From: Roseinatronobacter sp052379845
Lineage (GTDB): Bacteria > Pseudomonadota > Alphaproteobacteria > Rhodobacterales > Rhodobacteraceae
Length of the DNA stretch: 64,000 nucleotides
Assembly (NCBI GenBank): GCA_052379845.1
Contig: JBQTCF010000016.1
Strand: one strand, 5' to 3'
Shown here: in pieces, positions 25,069 through 32,960 of the stretch
How the letters are laid out: every line of letters begins with the position of its first letter
Position numbering within the stretch: position 1 is the stretch's first letter
Made by a program: the position numbers and the translations under genes
Notes under the pieces: generated by a model
What the model saw: the letters and a program-made list of their open reading frames with translations, nothing else
Told to the model about the DNA's origin: nothing
The model's database searches: none

Positions 25069-25953
25069 TCAATCCTGTGACGGCCTGCCATAATACAGCC
25101 CCACCACATGTTCCGCCTGTGCGAAGAACAGCCAGCGCTGAACACCCATTCCCGCGACATACGCAACAACAGCCAGTGCGACCGTCAGGGAACTGACGGG
25201 CACCATCAACAGCAGCAGGGCGGGCAGAAGGGCACCAAGGGCCAGCGCAATCAGGCGCAGCTTATGGGCATGTTTGCGCCCCACCACATGCACCATTTCG
25301 CGCAACAGGTAGTTTTGCCCCGAATGCGGCGGTTCCAGCAAGCGCACACGTCCCAGATACCCCAGGCCCGTGGCCGTTCCCGCGTCGGTCCCTGATTGCG
25401 CAAACTGCCGGTCGCCCGCAACCCAATGCGCAGCCATGGCCACCGCCAGCGCCAGCATGCCCCACAGGGCCAGCGTGCCCAGCCCTGCCAGCAAAGCGCC
25501 CCCCGCCAGCGCGGCCACCCCAAAAACAGCTGGTGTGCTGACATGATGCCAGCGCGGAACGGCCTTGATCTGGGCATAGATCATGGCAGTCGCAAAAATT
25601 GTGGCCAGCGCCAGCACGGCCCCCAGAACACCGAACAGCGGCAGGCCATACCCGGCAAAAACCGAGGCCGCGGCATGCGGGGCCATCACCAGGAATGTGG
25701 CAGCGGCCAGCACCGCTTCGCGCGACAGCCAACTGGACCGCCATTGCGAAAACGCCTTGAGCGCGCGTTCAGGGTGCCCCAGATGGAAGGCCGCTGCCAC
25801 AAGCCCGGCCCCTGACAGACCGTATCCCAGCCCGAACAGCACAAACGCCACCAGCCCTGAAGGCGCGCGCAGGCCCAGACCCAGCCAGACCAGAAGCCCG
25901 AAGCCAAGCCCGGACAGCACAGTAAACATAATAAGCGACGGTGCAGGATGCAT
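25069..25953 (-). CDS. soeC: Sulfite dehydrogenase membrane subunit SoeC (DmsC/NrfD-like)
   Basis: 294 residues with about eight membrane segments, starting MHPAPSLIMFTVLSGLGFGL, of the DmsC anchor family. As the third gene after a molybdopterin catalytic subunit and a 4Fe-4S subunit, it would pass electrons from sulfite oxidation to the quinone pool from the cytoplasmic face. It starts three bases after soeB ends, and its length matches SoeC. A DMSO reductase anchor would look similar; the identity rests on the sequence of the A subunit. Confidence 0.85.
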   Translation of the reverse strand: MHPAPSLIMFTVLSGLGFGLLVWLGLGLRAPSGLVAFVLFGLGYGLSGAGLVAAAFHLGHPERALKAFSQWRSSWLSREAVLAAATFLVMAPHAAASVFAGYGLPLFGVLGAVLALATIFATAMIYAQIKAVPRWHHVSTPAVFGVAALAGGALLAGLGTLALWGMLALAVAMAAHWVAGDRQFAQSGTDAGTATGLGYLGRVRLLEPPHSGQNYLLREMVHVVGRKHAHKLRLIALALGALLPALLLLMVPVSSLTVALAVVAYVAGMGVQRWLFFAQAEHVVGLYYGRPSQD

Positions 25954-25956
25954 GGA

Positions 25957-26700
25957 TCACAGCCTTTCCAAAGCGCGGTCAAGCCAGCCAAGAAACCCCG
26001 TGGCGCTGCCTGTCCCAGGGTCGCACAGGCTGGCAAGATCGGGGGCCTGCAATGTGTCGCGGCCACGCGGGGGCAGGTATTTGTTAACGGGGTTTGTGCC
26101 CTGTTCGGGCATCAGGTCAAACCCGCCACGCGTGGCGACAAGGCGCGACACGTCGCTGTCGGGATCGCCCAGATCACCGAAATGGCGTGCGCCAGCGGGG
26201 CAGGTGCGCACGCAGGCAGGTTCGCGGTCTTTCTCGGGCAGGTTTTCATTATAGATGCGGTCCACGCACAGGGTGCATTTCTTCATCACTTTCGCGGCCC
26301 CGTCCATTTCCCGCGCGCCATAAGGACAGGCCCAGGCACAAAGCCCGCAGCCGATACAGTCGGTTTCGTTAACCAGAACAATGCCGTCCTTCATGCGCTT
26401 GTAACTGGCCCCTGTGGGGCAGACCGTCACGCAAGGGGCGTCATCGCAATGCAGGCAGGATTTGGGAAAATGCACCACCATGGGCGGGGCTTCCGCGCGC
26501 GCAACCTCGAATGTGTGGACGCGGTTCAGGAAGGTGCCTTCGGGGGTGGCGCCATAGGCGTCTATATCCGAGAGTGGCGCTCCGTAATTTTCGGTATTCC
26601 AGCCCTTGCATGAAATCACGCAAGCATGGCACCCCACACAGGTGTCCAGATCGATGACCAGGCCCAGTTTGCGGTCGGTTGATGCGGGAAGGGTTGTCAT
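25957..26700 (-). CDS. soeB: Sulfite dehydrogenase iron-sulfur subunit SoeB
   Basis: 247 residues from the ATG at 26700. Four cysteine groups bind four 4Fe-4S clusters: CVGCHACVISCKGWN, CLHCDDAPCVTVCPTGA, CIGCGLCAWACPYGA and CTLCVDRI with CVRTCPAGA. It relays electrons from SoeA to SoeC. The start MTTLPASTDRKLGLVIDLDT is as expected for the family, and longer in-frame readings upstream are low-complexity and not protein-like. It lies 76 bases after soeA. Confidence 0.88.
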   Translation of the reverse strand: MTTLPASTDRKLGLVIDLDTCVGCHACVISCKGWNTENYGAPLSDIDAYGATPEGTFLNRVHTFEVARAEAPPMVVHFPKSCLHCDDAPCVTVCPTGASYKRMKDGIVLVNETDCIGCGLCAWACPYGAREMDGAAKVMKKCTLCVDRIYNENLPEKDREPACVRTCPAGARHFGDLGDPDSDVSRLVATRGGFDLMPEQGTNPVNKYLPPRGRDTLQAPDLASLCDPGTGSATGFLGWLDRALERL

Positions 26701-26776
26701 AGGGCGCACCCCTTCTGGGTTTGGCGGCGCCGCAGCGTTGCATGAGTATTTTTTGCAAGATGAAGCTGCATGACAG

Positions 26777-29599
26777 TCATTCCTTGACCTGATGCGCCAG
26801 ATCACGCGGCGCGGGCGGCACGGGGGAGGTTTGCGCCCGATGGGCGGGGGCGCTGAGTGTCTGTGTGGCGGGGGCTTTTTCAATGCGCACGCGCAGGTCA
26901 TACCAAGCGGCCTGTCCGGTGACGGGGTCGGAATTGGCCCAGCGCAGCCCGTCCCCCTTGGGCGGGAGCAATTCGTGAATCAGGTGATTGAGCAGGCTGG
27001 ATTTCGTGGCCTCTGGTGCGGTGGGGGTTAGCGCCCATGCCCCGCGCCGTTTTGCAACGGCGTTCCATGTCCAGACGGTGTGCGGGTTGAGCGCGTCCAT
27101 GCGCACCACAGGCAGGGTGATCTGGCCATGGGGCGAGGTGAGCGTGGCCCAGTCGCCCGGCGTGAAGTGGTGGCGCGCCCATATGTCGCCCGAGACATAG
27201 AGTGGTGTGGTCCCGTGGATTTGCCGCAACCATGCGTTCTGGCTGCCCCATGAATGATAATGCGCCATAGGGCGTTGGGTCAGGGCATGCAGGGGGTAGG
27301 TGGCAGGGGCGGTTTCGGTATCGGTGAAAGTGGGATACCAGATTGGCAGCGGGTCCATGGTCCGGATCAGGCGCGCGCGCAGATGGTCGGGCGGCTGGCG
27401 GTGGCCATGCCCTTCTGCTGCCAACTGGAACTTGCGCAAGGGTTCGAGATACAGGTTGAACAGATAGGGTTGCGGGCTGTCATAAAGCCCGCGCGCAACT
27501 GCCCAATCCTGATAGGCCGCGTTCCAAGGTTTGAAGAATTGCGCAGCTTCGGGGATATGGTCGATCCAGAAGCCGCCGTTTTCGATATAGCGGTCGATCT
27601 GGGCAGGGTTGGGGGTGCCGCGCCCGCGCCCTGTGCCATCGTCATTGCGCCAGCCCGCCAGTGGACCGACACCGGGGCGGCGTTCATGATTGGTGATGTA
27701 ATCAGCATAATCCCTGAATTTCGGCGTGCCATCAGCGGTGACCATGCCGGGCAGACCAAGGCGCGCGCCAAGGTCCAGGAGCACGGATTGGAACGGGCGC
27801 ACATCGCGGTCAGGGTGCACGACAGGCCAGCGAATGGAATCGGCCAGCGCGTCGGCCTCGCAGATGGGGCGGTCCAGCAGCGAAATGCAGTCATGGCGTT
27901 CCAGATAGGTGGTGTCGGGCAGGACCAGATCCGCGAAGGCCACCATTTCTGAGCTGTAGGCGTCAGAATAGATGATGCGCGGAATTTTATAGCTGCCATC
28001 GGCGTTCTGGTCGGTCAGCATATCCATGACCGCGCTGGTATTCATGGAGGAATTCCATGCCATGTTTGCCATATACAAAAACAGCGTGTCGATGGGATAG
28101 GGATCGCCTGCATGGGCATTGCTGATGACCATATGCATCAGCCCATGCGCTGACAGTGGCGCGTCCCATGAAAACGCCTTGTCAATGCGCTTTGGGCTGC
28201 CATCGTCATGGATCAGCAGGTGTTCCGGTCCCAGCGGATAGCCCAGATGCGGGCCGTCCAGCGGCTGGCCGGGGGCGTGGCGGGCATGGGGTCTTGGATG
28301 TGCCTCGGGTGGTTTGGGATAGGGGGGCTTGAAGCGGAACCCGCCCGGCGTTTCCACGCTGCCAATCAGGATTTGCAGCATATGCAGGGCGCGCGCAGTC
28401 TGGAACCCGTTGGAATGCGCGGAGATGCCGCGCATGGCATGCATGGCCACGGGCCGGCCCACCATTGTTTCATGACGCTGGCCGCGAAAGTCCGTCCATG
28501 GCTGGTGCAGGGTGATTTCTTCTTCAAACGCCACGCGCGCAATCTCGGTGGCGATGGCGCGGATGCGCGACGCTGGAATGCCGCAGCGTTCGGCCACAGC
28601 GTCAGGCGCATAGTCGGGCGACAGGTATCTGTCCGCCAGATGGCGGAAGACGGGCAGATGTTCCCCCCCGCCAAGCACCACGCCCGCCGCCAGATCGGGC
28701 GCAATACCGGGCGTGTCCCATGCCAGCGCCTGCCCCGTGCGGCGGTCGCGCACCATGGGTTTGCCGTCCTTGTCGCGCAGGAACAGGCCCTTTTGCGGCC
28801 CGTCATGGGCATTGACCAGATAGGGCGCATTGGTATAGCGGATCAGGTAATTCAGGTCGATCTGCCCGGCGCGCAGCAATTCATGCACCAGCGACAGGAT
28901 GAACAAACCATCTGTCCCCGGCGTGATGCCCACCCAGTCATCTGCAATGGCGTTATAACCCGACCGTATGGGATTTATGCCAATGACCCGCGCGCCGCGC
29001 GCCTTCAGTTTGCCAAGGCCCATCTTGATGGGGTTGGAATCGTGATCCTCGGCCACGCCGAACAACAAAAACAGCTTGGTGCGGTCCCAGTCGGGTTGGC
29101 CGAATTCCCAAAATGCGCCGCCCATTGTATAAATGCCCGCTGCCGCCATGTTGACCGAACAAAAGCCGCCATGCGCGGCCCAGTTCGGGGTGCCGAAGGA
29201 TTGCGCCCACCACCCCGTGAAACTTTGTGACTGGTCGCGCCCGGTGAAAAAGGCCAGCTTCTCAGGGGCAGTATCACGCAGCGGTTTCAGCCAATCCGTG
29301 GCCAGGGCAAGCGCTTCATCCCATGAAATTTCCTGAAATTCCCCCGATCCGCGCGGCCCGACGCGTTTGAGGGGCGCGCGCAGCCGGGCAGGGGACAGGT
29401 GCTGCATGATCCCGGCCGAACCCTTGGCACACAGAACGCCCTTGTTCACGGGATGGTCGCGGTTTCCTTCAATATAGGCAACGCGCCCGCCCTTCATATG
29501 GACATTTATTCCGCAACGGCAGGCGCACATGTAACAGGTGGTCTTGCGCACCTCGTCTGACGGGTTGGGCGACAATGTTGCATCTGGCTGGACCGGCAT
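26777..29599 (-). CDS. soeA: Sulfite dehydrogenase molybdopterin subunit SoeA
   Basis: 940 residues of the DMSO-reductase family. Cys22, Cys25, Cys29 and Cys57 form the N-terminal 4Fe-4S site (CYMCACRCG and GVLCAKGSAG). Segments I recognise from roseobacter SoeA include FTGRDQSQSFTGWWAQSFGT and GGFCSVNMAAAGIYTMGGAF. There is no twin-arginine signal peptide, which separates cytoplasmic SoeA from periplasmic DmsA-type enzymes. SoeABC oxidises sulfite to sulfate in the cytoplasm, a route used by purple sulfur bacteria and by roseobacters that respire taurine, DMSP or thiosulfate-derived sulfite. Naming is from memory of family sequences. Confidence 0.87.
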   Translation of the reverse strand: MPVQPDATLSPNPSDEVRKTTCYMCACRCGINVHMKGGRVAYIEGNRDHPVNKGVLCAKGSAGIMQHLSPARLRAPLKRVGPRGSGEFQEISWDEALALATDWLKPLRDTAPEKLAFFTGRDQSQSFTGWWAQSFGTPNWAAHGGFCSVNMAAAGIYTMGGAFWEFGQPDWDRTKLFLLFGVAEDHDSNPIKMGLGKLKARGARVIGINPIRSGYNAIADDWVGITPGTDGLFILSLVHELLRAGQIDLNYLIRYTNAPYLVNAHDGPQKGLFLRDKDGKPMVRDRRTGQALAWDTPGIAPDLAAGVVLGGGEHLPVFRHLADRYLSPDYAPDAVAERCGIPASRIRAIATEIARVAFEEEITLHQPWTDFRGQRHETMVGRPVAMHAMRGISAHSNGFQTARALHMLQILIGSVETPGGFRFKPPYPKPPEAHPRPHARHAPGQPLDGPHLGYPLGPEHLLIHDDGSPKRIDKAFSWDAPLSAHGLMHMVISNAHAGDPYPIDTLFLYMANMAWNSSMNTSAVMDMLTDQNADGSYKIPRIIYSDAYSSEMVAFADLVLPDTTYLERHDCISLLDRPICEADALADSIRWPVVHPDRDVRPFQSVLLDLGARLGLPGMVTADGTPKFRDYADYITNHERRPGVGPLAGWRNDDGTGRGRGTPNPAQIDRYIENGGFWIDHIPEAAQFFKPWNAAYQDWAVARGLYDSPQPYLFNLYLEPLRKFQLAAEGHGHRQPPDHLRARLIRTMDPLPIWYPTFTDTETAPATYPLHALTQRPMAHYHSWGSQNAWLRQIHGTTPLYVSGDIWARHHFTPGDWATLTSPHGQITLPVVRMDALNPHTVWTWNAVAKRRGAWALTPTAPEATKSSLLNHLIHELLPPKGDGLRWANSDPVTGQAAWYDLRVRIEKAPATQTLSAPAHRAQTSPVPPAPRDLAHQVKE

Positions 29600-29709
29600 T
29601 GTGTTTCCTGATTTTGTTCCGCCACAAGGGCAATATGCGAAACAGTTTCATCCGCAAGGAAGCATTATCAGAACCATTTTGTCCAGAGGGCAGATTTATT
29701 GGAACATCC

Positions 29710-30384
29710 TTACGCGATCCGACGAAAACACGACAGGTTGGTAGAATTGTCGAAAAACGGGACGCTGCCGGAAATGTCCTCGCCGGTGACAAGGGCATGG
29801 GCTTCAGCCAGCACCACTTCGGTGATGAAGGGCAAGTTCAGTTTGCGGGCCTGCGCAAAGGGCACCCAATGCAGATGTGCCAGTTCATCGCAGGCGGATG
29901 AAAAATCATCCAGATCACCCGTGACATGCTGCGCATCTGCCAGAAAGAACCGTGCGTCAAACCGGCGTGGCCGGCCCGGCGGTGTAATTGCACGGAAAAT
30001 ATAGCGCAGGCCCGATGCATCAGGCACAAGCCCATGCGCCGAAAAGCGCGCCCAATCTGCGGGCGGGTTGGGCCAGTCGCCCGCGCGCCCCAGCATCAGG
30101 CCGGTTTCTTCCCACAATTCGCGGATTGCCGCCGCGGCAAGCGCATTCGGGCCGGGCGCATCATGCGACAAACGCGCCGCGCATCGCCCCGCCAACGGGC
30201 GCGCCAGCGGAATTTCGGCATCTGTGGTGTCGACTGCCCCGCCGGGGAACACGAATTTGTCGGGCATAAAAGCCGCTGTTGCGCCGCGTTGCCCCATCAG
30301 GACCTGTGGCCCGTCATTGCCTGTGCGCACCAGAACCACGGTTGCTGCGTGCCGAATGGCTGTTTTGTCACCCGTTCCGGTCAT
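29710..30384 (-). CDS. Nudix hydrolase
   Basis: 224 residues. The Nudix box is present around residues 55-105, ending in AIRELWEETGLMLG, with a long insertion between the first glycine (PGGAVDTTDAE) and the REXXEE core. The insertion recalls mammalian NUDT19-like and alphaproteobacterial CoA/nucleotide diphosphatases. The substrate is unknown. Its start overlaps the end of the DUF983 gene by 17 bases, so they are co-transcribed. No signal peptide is seen; it is cytoplasmic. Confidence 0.88.
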   Translation of the reverse strand: MTGTGDKTAIRHAATVVLVRTGNDGPQVLMGQRGATAAFMPDKFVFPGGAVDTTDAEIPLARPLAGRCAARLSHDAPGPNALAAAAIRELWEETGLMLGRAGDWPNPPADWARFSAHGLVPDASGLRYIFRAITPPGRPRRFDARFFLADAQHVTGDLDDFSSACDELAHLHWVPFAQARKLNLPFITEVVLAEAHALVTGEDISGSVPFFDNSTNLSCFRRIA

Positions 30385-30778
30385 CCACCCCCCCGAAGCC
30401 GTGCATACGGCGCGACCACTGGATGGCCACGATCATGCCCTTGAACCGGGGAAGAAGGAATAGCGAAAGTGCCACCAACAGCAAGGAAAACCCCGTAAAC
30501 AGAAGGACGGGGTTCGGGTCCCAGCGGAACATCACCGCCACCATGGCGGGGGTGACAAGTTTCAGCGTGACAAGCATCGTCAAATAAGCGGGGCCGTCAT
30601 CGGCGCGCTGGTGGGACAGATCCTCGCCGCAAGCGGGGCAGGTGTCGCGCACCTTCAGGTATCCGCGCAGCAAGGGGGCGGCCCCGCAGGCGGGACATTT
30701 GCACTGCAGGCCGCGCAGCACCGCAGGGGACAGGGGCCTGTCGTCATCAATCTGGTCTGTCTGGGTCGCCTGCATCAT
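30368..30778 (-). CDS. DUF983 family membrane protein
   Basis: 136 residues from ATG 30778 (AAGGCGG upstream); an ATG at 30808 has no ribosome site. Two zinc-ribbon-like pairs, CKCPACGAAPLLRGYLKV and TCPACGEDL, precede two membrane segments (about residues 68-90 and 95-115). The HQRADDGPAYLTMLV segment is the DUF983 signature. Function unknown; in many alphaproteobacteria it sits beside a Nudix gene exactly as here. Confidence 0.88.
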   Translation of the reverse strand: MMQATQTDQIDDDRPLSPAVLRGLQCKCPACGAAPLLRGYLKVRDTCPACGEDLSHQRADDGPAYLTMLVTLKLVTPAMVAVMFRWDPNPVLLFTGFSLLLVALSLFLLPRFKGMIVAIQWSRRMHGFGGVDDRNG

Positions 30779-30964
30779 GGGCCGCCTTTTCTGTGTGAGT
30801 GTTTCCATATAAATTACGGTGACATATATTGCATCAGGGATTCCGGTTTTGCGGCACCATGTCGCAATAAAATGCGTAGGTGCGCGACGGAAACACGGCC
30901 TTGCCCCGTTTTCAGGACATCAAGCGGCACAAACCGCCGTGTATATACCGAAAGGACCGAACCG

Positions 30965-31471
30965 ATGAAAACACCTCTTATGCTGATGATCGGGGTCACC
31001 ACACTTGGCCTTGCCGCGCTGGCGGCCGATGCCCGCGGCACCGAACGCCCGGCCCTGCCTGGGTTCGAACAGCTGGACCAGAACCAAAGTGGCACCATCA
31101 CGCTGGAAGATTTCCAGACCCATCTGGGAACCCAGCGCAGTGGGCAGTCCGACCAGATAGTTGAAAAGCTGATGGAACAGGCGAACGCTGACGGGCTGCT
31201 GGACGAATCCGCGCTGCGTGCCGGGTTGGAGGCCCTGGCCCAGGGCCGACGCGCTGCCATGACCGGCCAGCGCCGGGGGCCGGGGGCAGGGGATCGCGCA
31301 GATGTTGCGCAGCGCATGTTCGGGCGCATTGATGCCAATGATGATGGCGTTGTCGATGCGCAGGAATACGAGGCATTCACTGACCGCATGCAAACGCGTA
31401 TGACACGCCAAGCGGGCCGCAATCAGGGTAGTCACCGGGGCTACGGGCCAAAGAACCGCGCGCATAACTGA
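30965..31471 (+). CDS. Secreted EF-hand protein
   Basis: 168 residues with a signal peptide (MKTPLMLMIGVTTLGLAALA, cleavage after ADA or ARG) and EF-hand loops DQNQSGTITLEDF near residues 40-52 and DANDDGVVDAQEY near residues 123-135; a third, degenerate one is ANADGLLDESAL. It should bind calcium in the periplasm. The basic C-terminal tail (RRGPG, then QAGRNQGSHRGYGPKNRA) is unusual. Forty-eight bases separate it from the sigma-factor gene downstream, so it may be the first gene of that transcription unit. Confidence 0.87.
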   Translation: MKTPLMLMIGVTTLGLAALAADARGTERPALPGFEQLDQNQSGTITLEDFQTHLGTQRSGQSDQIVEKLMEQANADGLLDESALRAGLEALAQGRRAAMTGQRRGPGAGDRADVAQRMFGRIDANDDGVVDAQEYEAFTDRMQTRMTRQAGRNQGSHRGYGPKNRAHN

Positions 31472-31519
31472 ATGCGCCTGACTGCGCGGGGACGCGCTGG
31501 CTAGACAGGGAAACGCATA

Positions 31520-32098
31520 GTGCCACGCGATATGGACGCGGCCAATCACGACGCCGGCCTTCTTGCGCAATTCGCGCAAGGCGACCGGCTGGCCGCGCAA
31601 ACCCTGACGGACAGATTGGCCCCGCGCATCCTGCGGTTTGCGGCGCGCATGCTGGGCGACCGGACCGAGGCCGAGGATGTCACCCAAGAGACAATGCTGC
31701 GCCTGTGGCGCATCGCACCCGACTGGCAGGACAGCGGCATTGCGCCTGCTGCATGGGCGTTCAGGGTTGCGGCCAACCTGTGCACTGACAGGTTGCGCCG
31801 CCGTCGGCCCGGTCCGACGGAAATGCCCGACCTGCCCGATGACACCCCCGGCATGGACGCCCGGATGATGCAAACCGCCCGCGCGGCGGCACTGGACGCA
31901 GCCCTTGCAGCATTGCCAGAGCGGCAACGACAAGCCGTCATTTTGCGCCATCTGGAAGGACTGTCCAATCCGGAAATCGCGGCCATCATGATGATCGGGG
32001 TCGAGGCCGTCGAAAGCCTGACAGCCCGCGGCAAACGCAATCTGGCTGCGCTTTTGTCAGGGCAAAAGGATGAATTGGGGTATGAAGATGACCAATGA
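31520..32098 (+). CDS. ECF sigma factor (second in the window)
   Basis: 192 residues from GTG 31520 (AGGGA upstream; ATG 31532 possible). Region 2 includes AARMLGDRTEAEDVTQETML and region 4 LPERQRQAVILRHLEGLSNP with MIGVEAVESLTARGKRNLAA. It is not the SigF type; the following genes are a short membrane protein and a periplasmic CnrX/CpxP-like sensor, which recalls the CnrYXH arrangement of Cupriavidus. A role in metal or envelope stress is inferred from that context. Confidence 0.88.
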   Translation: MPRDMDAANHDAGLLAQFAQGDRLAAQTLTDRLAPRILRFAARMLGDRTEAEDVTQETMLRLWRIAPDWQDSGIAPAAWAFRVAANLCTDRLRRRRPGPTEMPDLPDDTPGMDARMMQTARAAALDAALAALPERQRQAVILRHLEGLSNPEIAAIMMIGVEAVESLTARGKRNLAALLSGQKDELGYEDDQ

Positions 32099-32468
32099 CA
32101 CGCATAAAAACCACGCCACCGACCCGCTGGACATGTTCTTTGATGCCGCGCGCGCCGATCCCCCTGCGGTGTCGCCGCAGTTGCGCGCCCGCATTCTGGC
32201 AGATGCCAGCCGCGTGCAGGCGGGGGCATGCAGGCCGCACCGCGCCTCACCATGGCAGCGGCTTCGCATGTGGTTTGGTGGCTGGACCGCGCCATCGCTT
32301 GCGGGGGGGCTGACTGCCGCCGCCGCCGGGTTCTGGTTCGGGGTGGCCGCGCCCATGCCTGTTGCGGCGCTGGATGCGCCTGTGTGGCTGCAAGACACGC
32401 TAAGTTATCTTGATGTAATCAGCACCCCGATTGTCGGGCTGGATGATCCGCTTCTGTTGGGGTTTTGA
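32088..32468 (+). CDS. Putative membrane anti-sigma factor
   Basis: 126 residues from ATG 32088 (in-frame ATGs at 32082 and 32070 are close alternatives). A soluble part (about residues 1-65) is followed by one membrane segment (APSLAGGLTAAAAGFWFGVA) and a short periplasmic tail. It overlaps the sigma-factor gene by 11 bases, the usual place for its anti-sigma partner. No zinc-binding anti-sigma motif (HxxxCxxC) is present and the sequence matches no family I can name. In function it could be the analogue of CnrY. Confidence 0.7.
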   Translation: MTNDTHKNHATDPLDMFFDAARADPPAVSPQLRARILADASRVQAGACRPHRASPWQRLRMWFGGWTAPSLAGGLTAAAAGFWFGVAAPMPVAALDAPVWLQDTLSYLDVISTPIVGLDDPLLLGF

Positions 32469-32471
32469 GAT

Positions 32472-32951
32472 ATGGCACAGACCGACCAAAAACCGCGTAT
32501 GCCGCGCTGGGGCAAAGTTGCCCTGACGCTGTCAGTTATCCTGAATCTGGCCTTTGCGGGCCTGATCGGGGGGGTGGCCGCGCGGGCAGGGTTTGACGGA
32601 ACCCCCCTGCGCGCGGCAATTTCCGCCCTGCCCGTTGATGACAAGCGCGCCTTTCGCCGCGACAGCCAGCGGGATTTGCGCGAAAACCGGCAACGCCCGC
32701 ACAGGCCCATGGCAACACAACAGATGATCGACAGCCTGCAAGCTGATGAGTTTGACTCAGACCAGTTCACCGCTGCGCTGAATGCGGCGCAACAAGACCT
32801 TATCGACATGGGCAACCGCATCCAGACCCGTCTTGTGGCGCGTGTGGCGTCAATGACCCCGCAGGAACGCCAGACCTATGCCGCGCAATTGCAGCGCCGC
32901 CTGCAGGACCGGGGCGGCCGGGATTGGGGGCGCGCGCGTCCCCAAGACTGA
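32472..32951 (+). CDS. CnrX/CpxP-like periplasmic sensor protein
   Basis: 159 residues: a membrane anchor (VALTLSVILNLAFAGLIGGV, about residues 17-38), then an all-helical periplasmic domain with MATQQMIDSLQADEFDSDQF and MTPQERQTYAAQLQRRLQDR, the form of the heavy-metal-sensor/Spy-CpxP fold. It follows the anti-sigma gene by three bases. By analogy with CnrX it would sense metal or misfolded protein in the periplasm and free the sigma factor. There is no obvious histidine-rich metal site, so the signal is open. Confidence 0.8.
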   Translation: MAQTDQKPRMPRWGKVALTLSVILNLAFAGLIGGVAARAGFDGTPLRAAISALPVDDKRAFRRDSQRDLRENRQRPHRPMATQQMIDSLQADEFDSDQFTAALNAAQQDLIDMGNRIQTRLVARVASMTPQERQTYAAQLQRRLQDRGGRDWGRARPQD

Positions 32952-32960
32952 GCAGCGCCG

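Noticed and set aside
25957..29599. DMSO reductase (DmsAB) identity for the molybdoenzyme pair
   Set aside because: The large subunit lacks a twin-arginine signal and its sequence segments fit SoeA, a cytoplasmic sulfite dehydrogenase.
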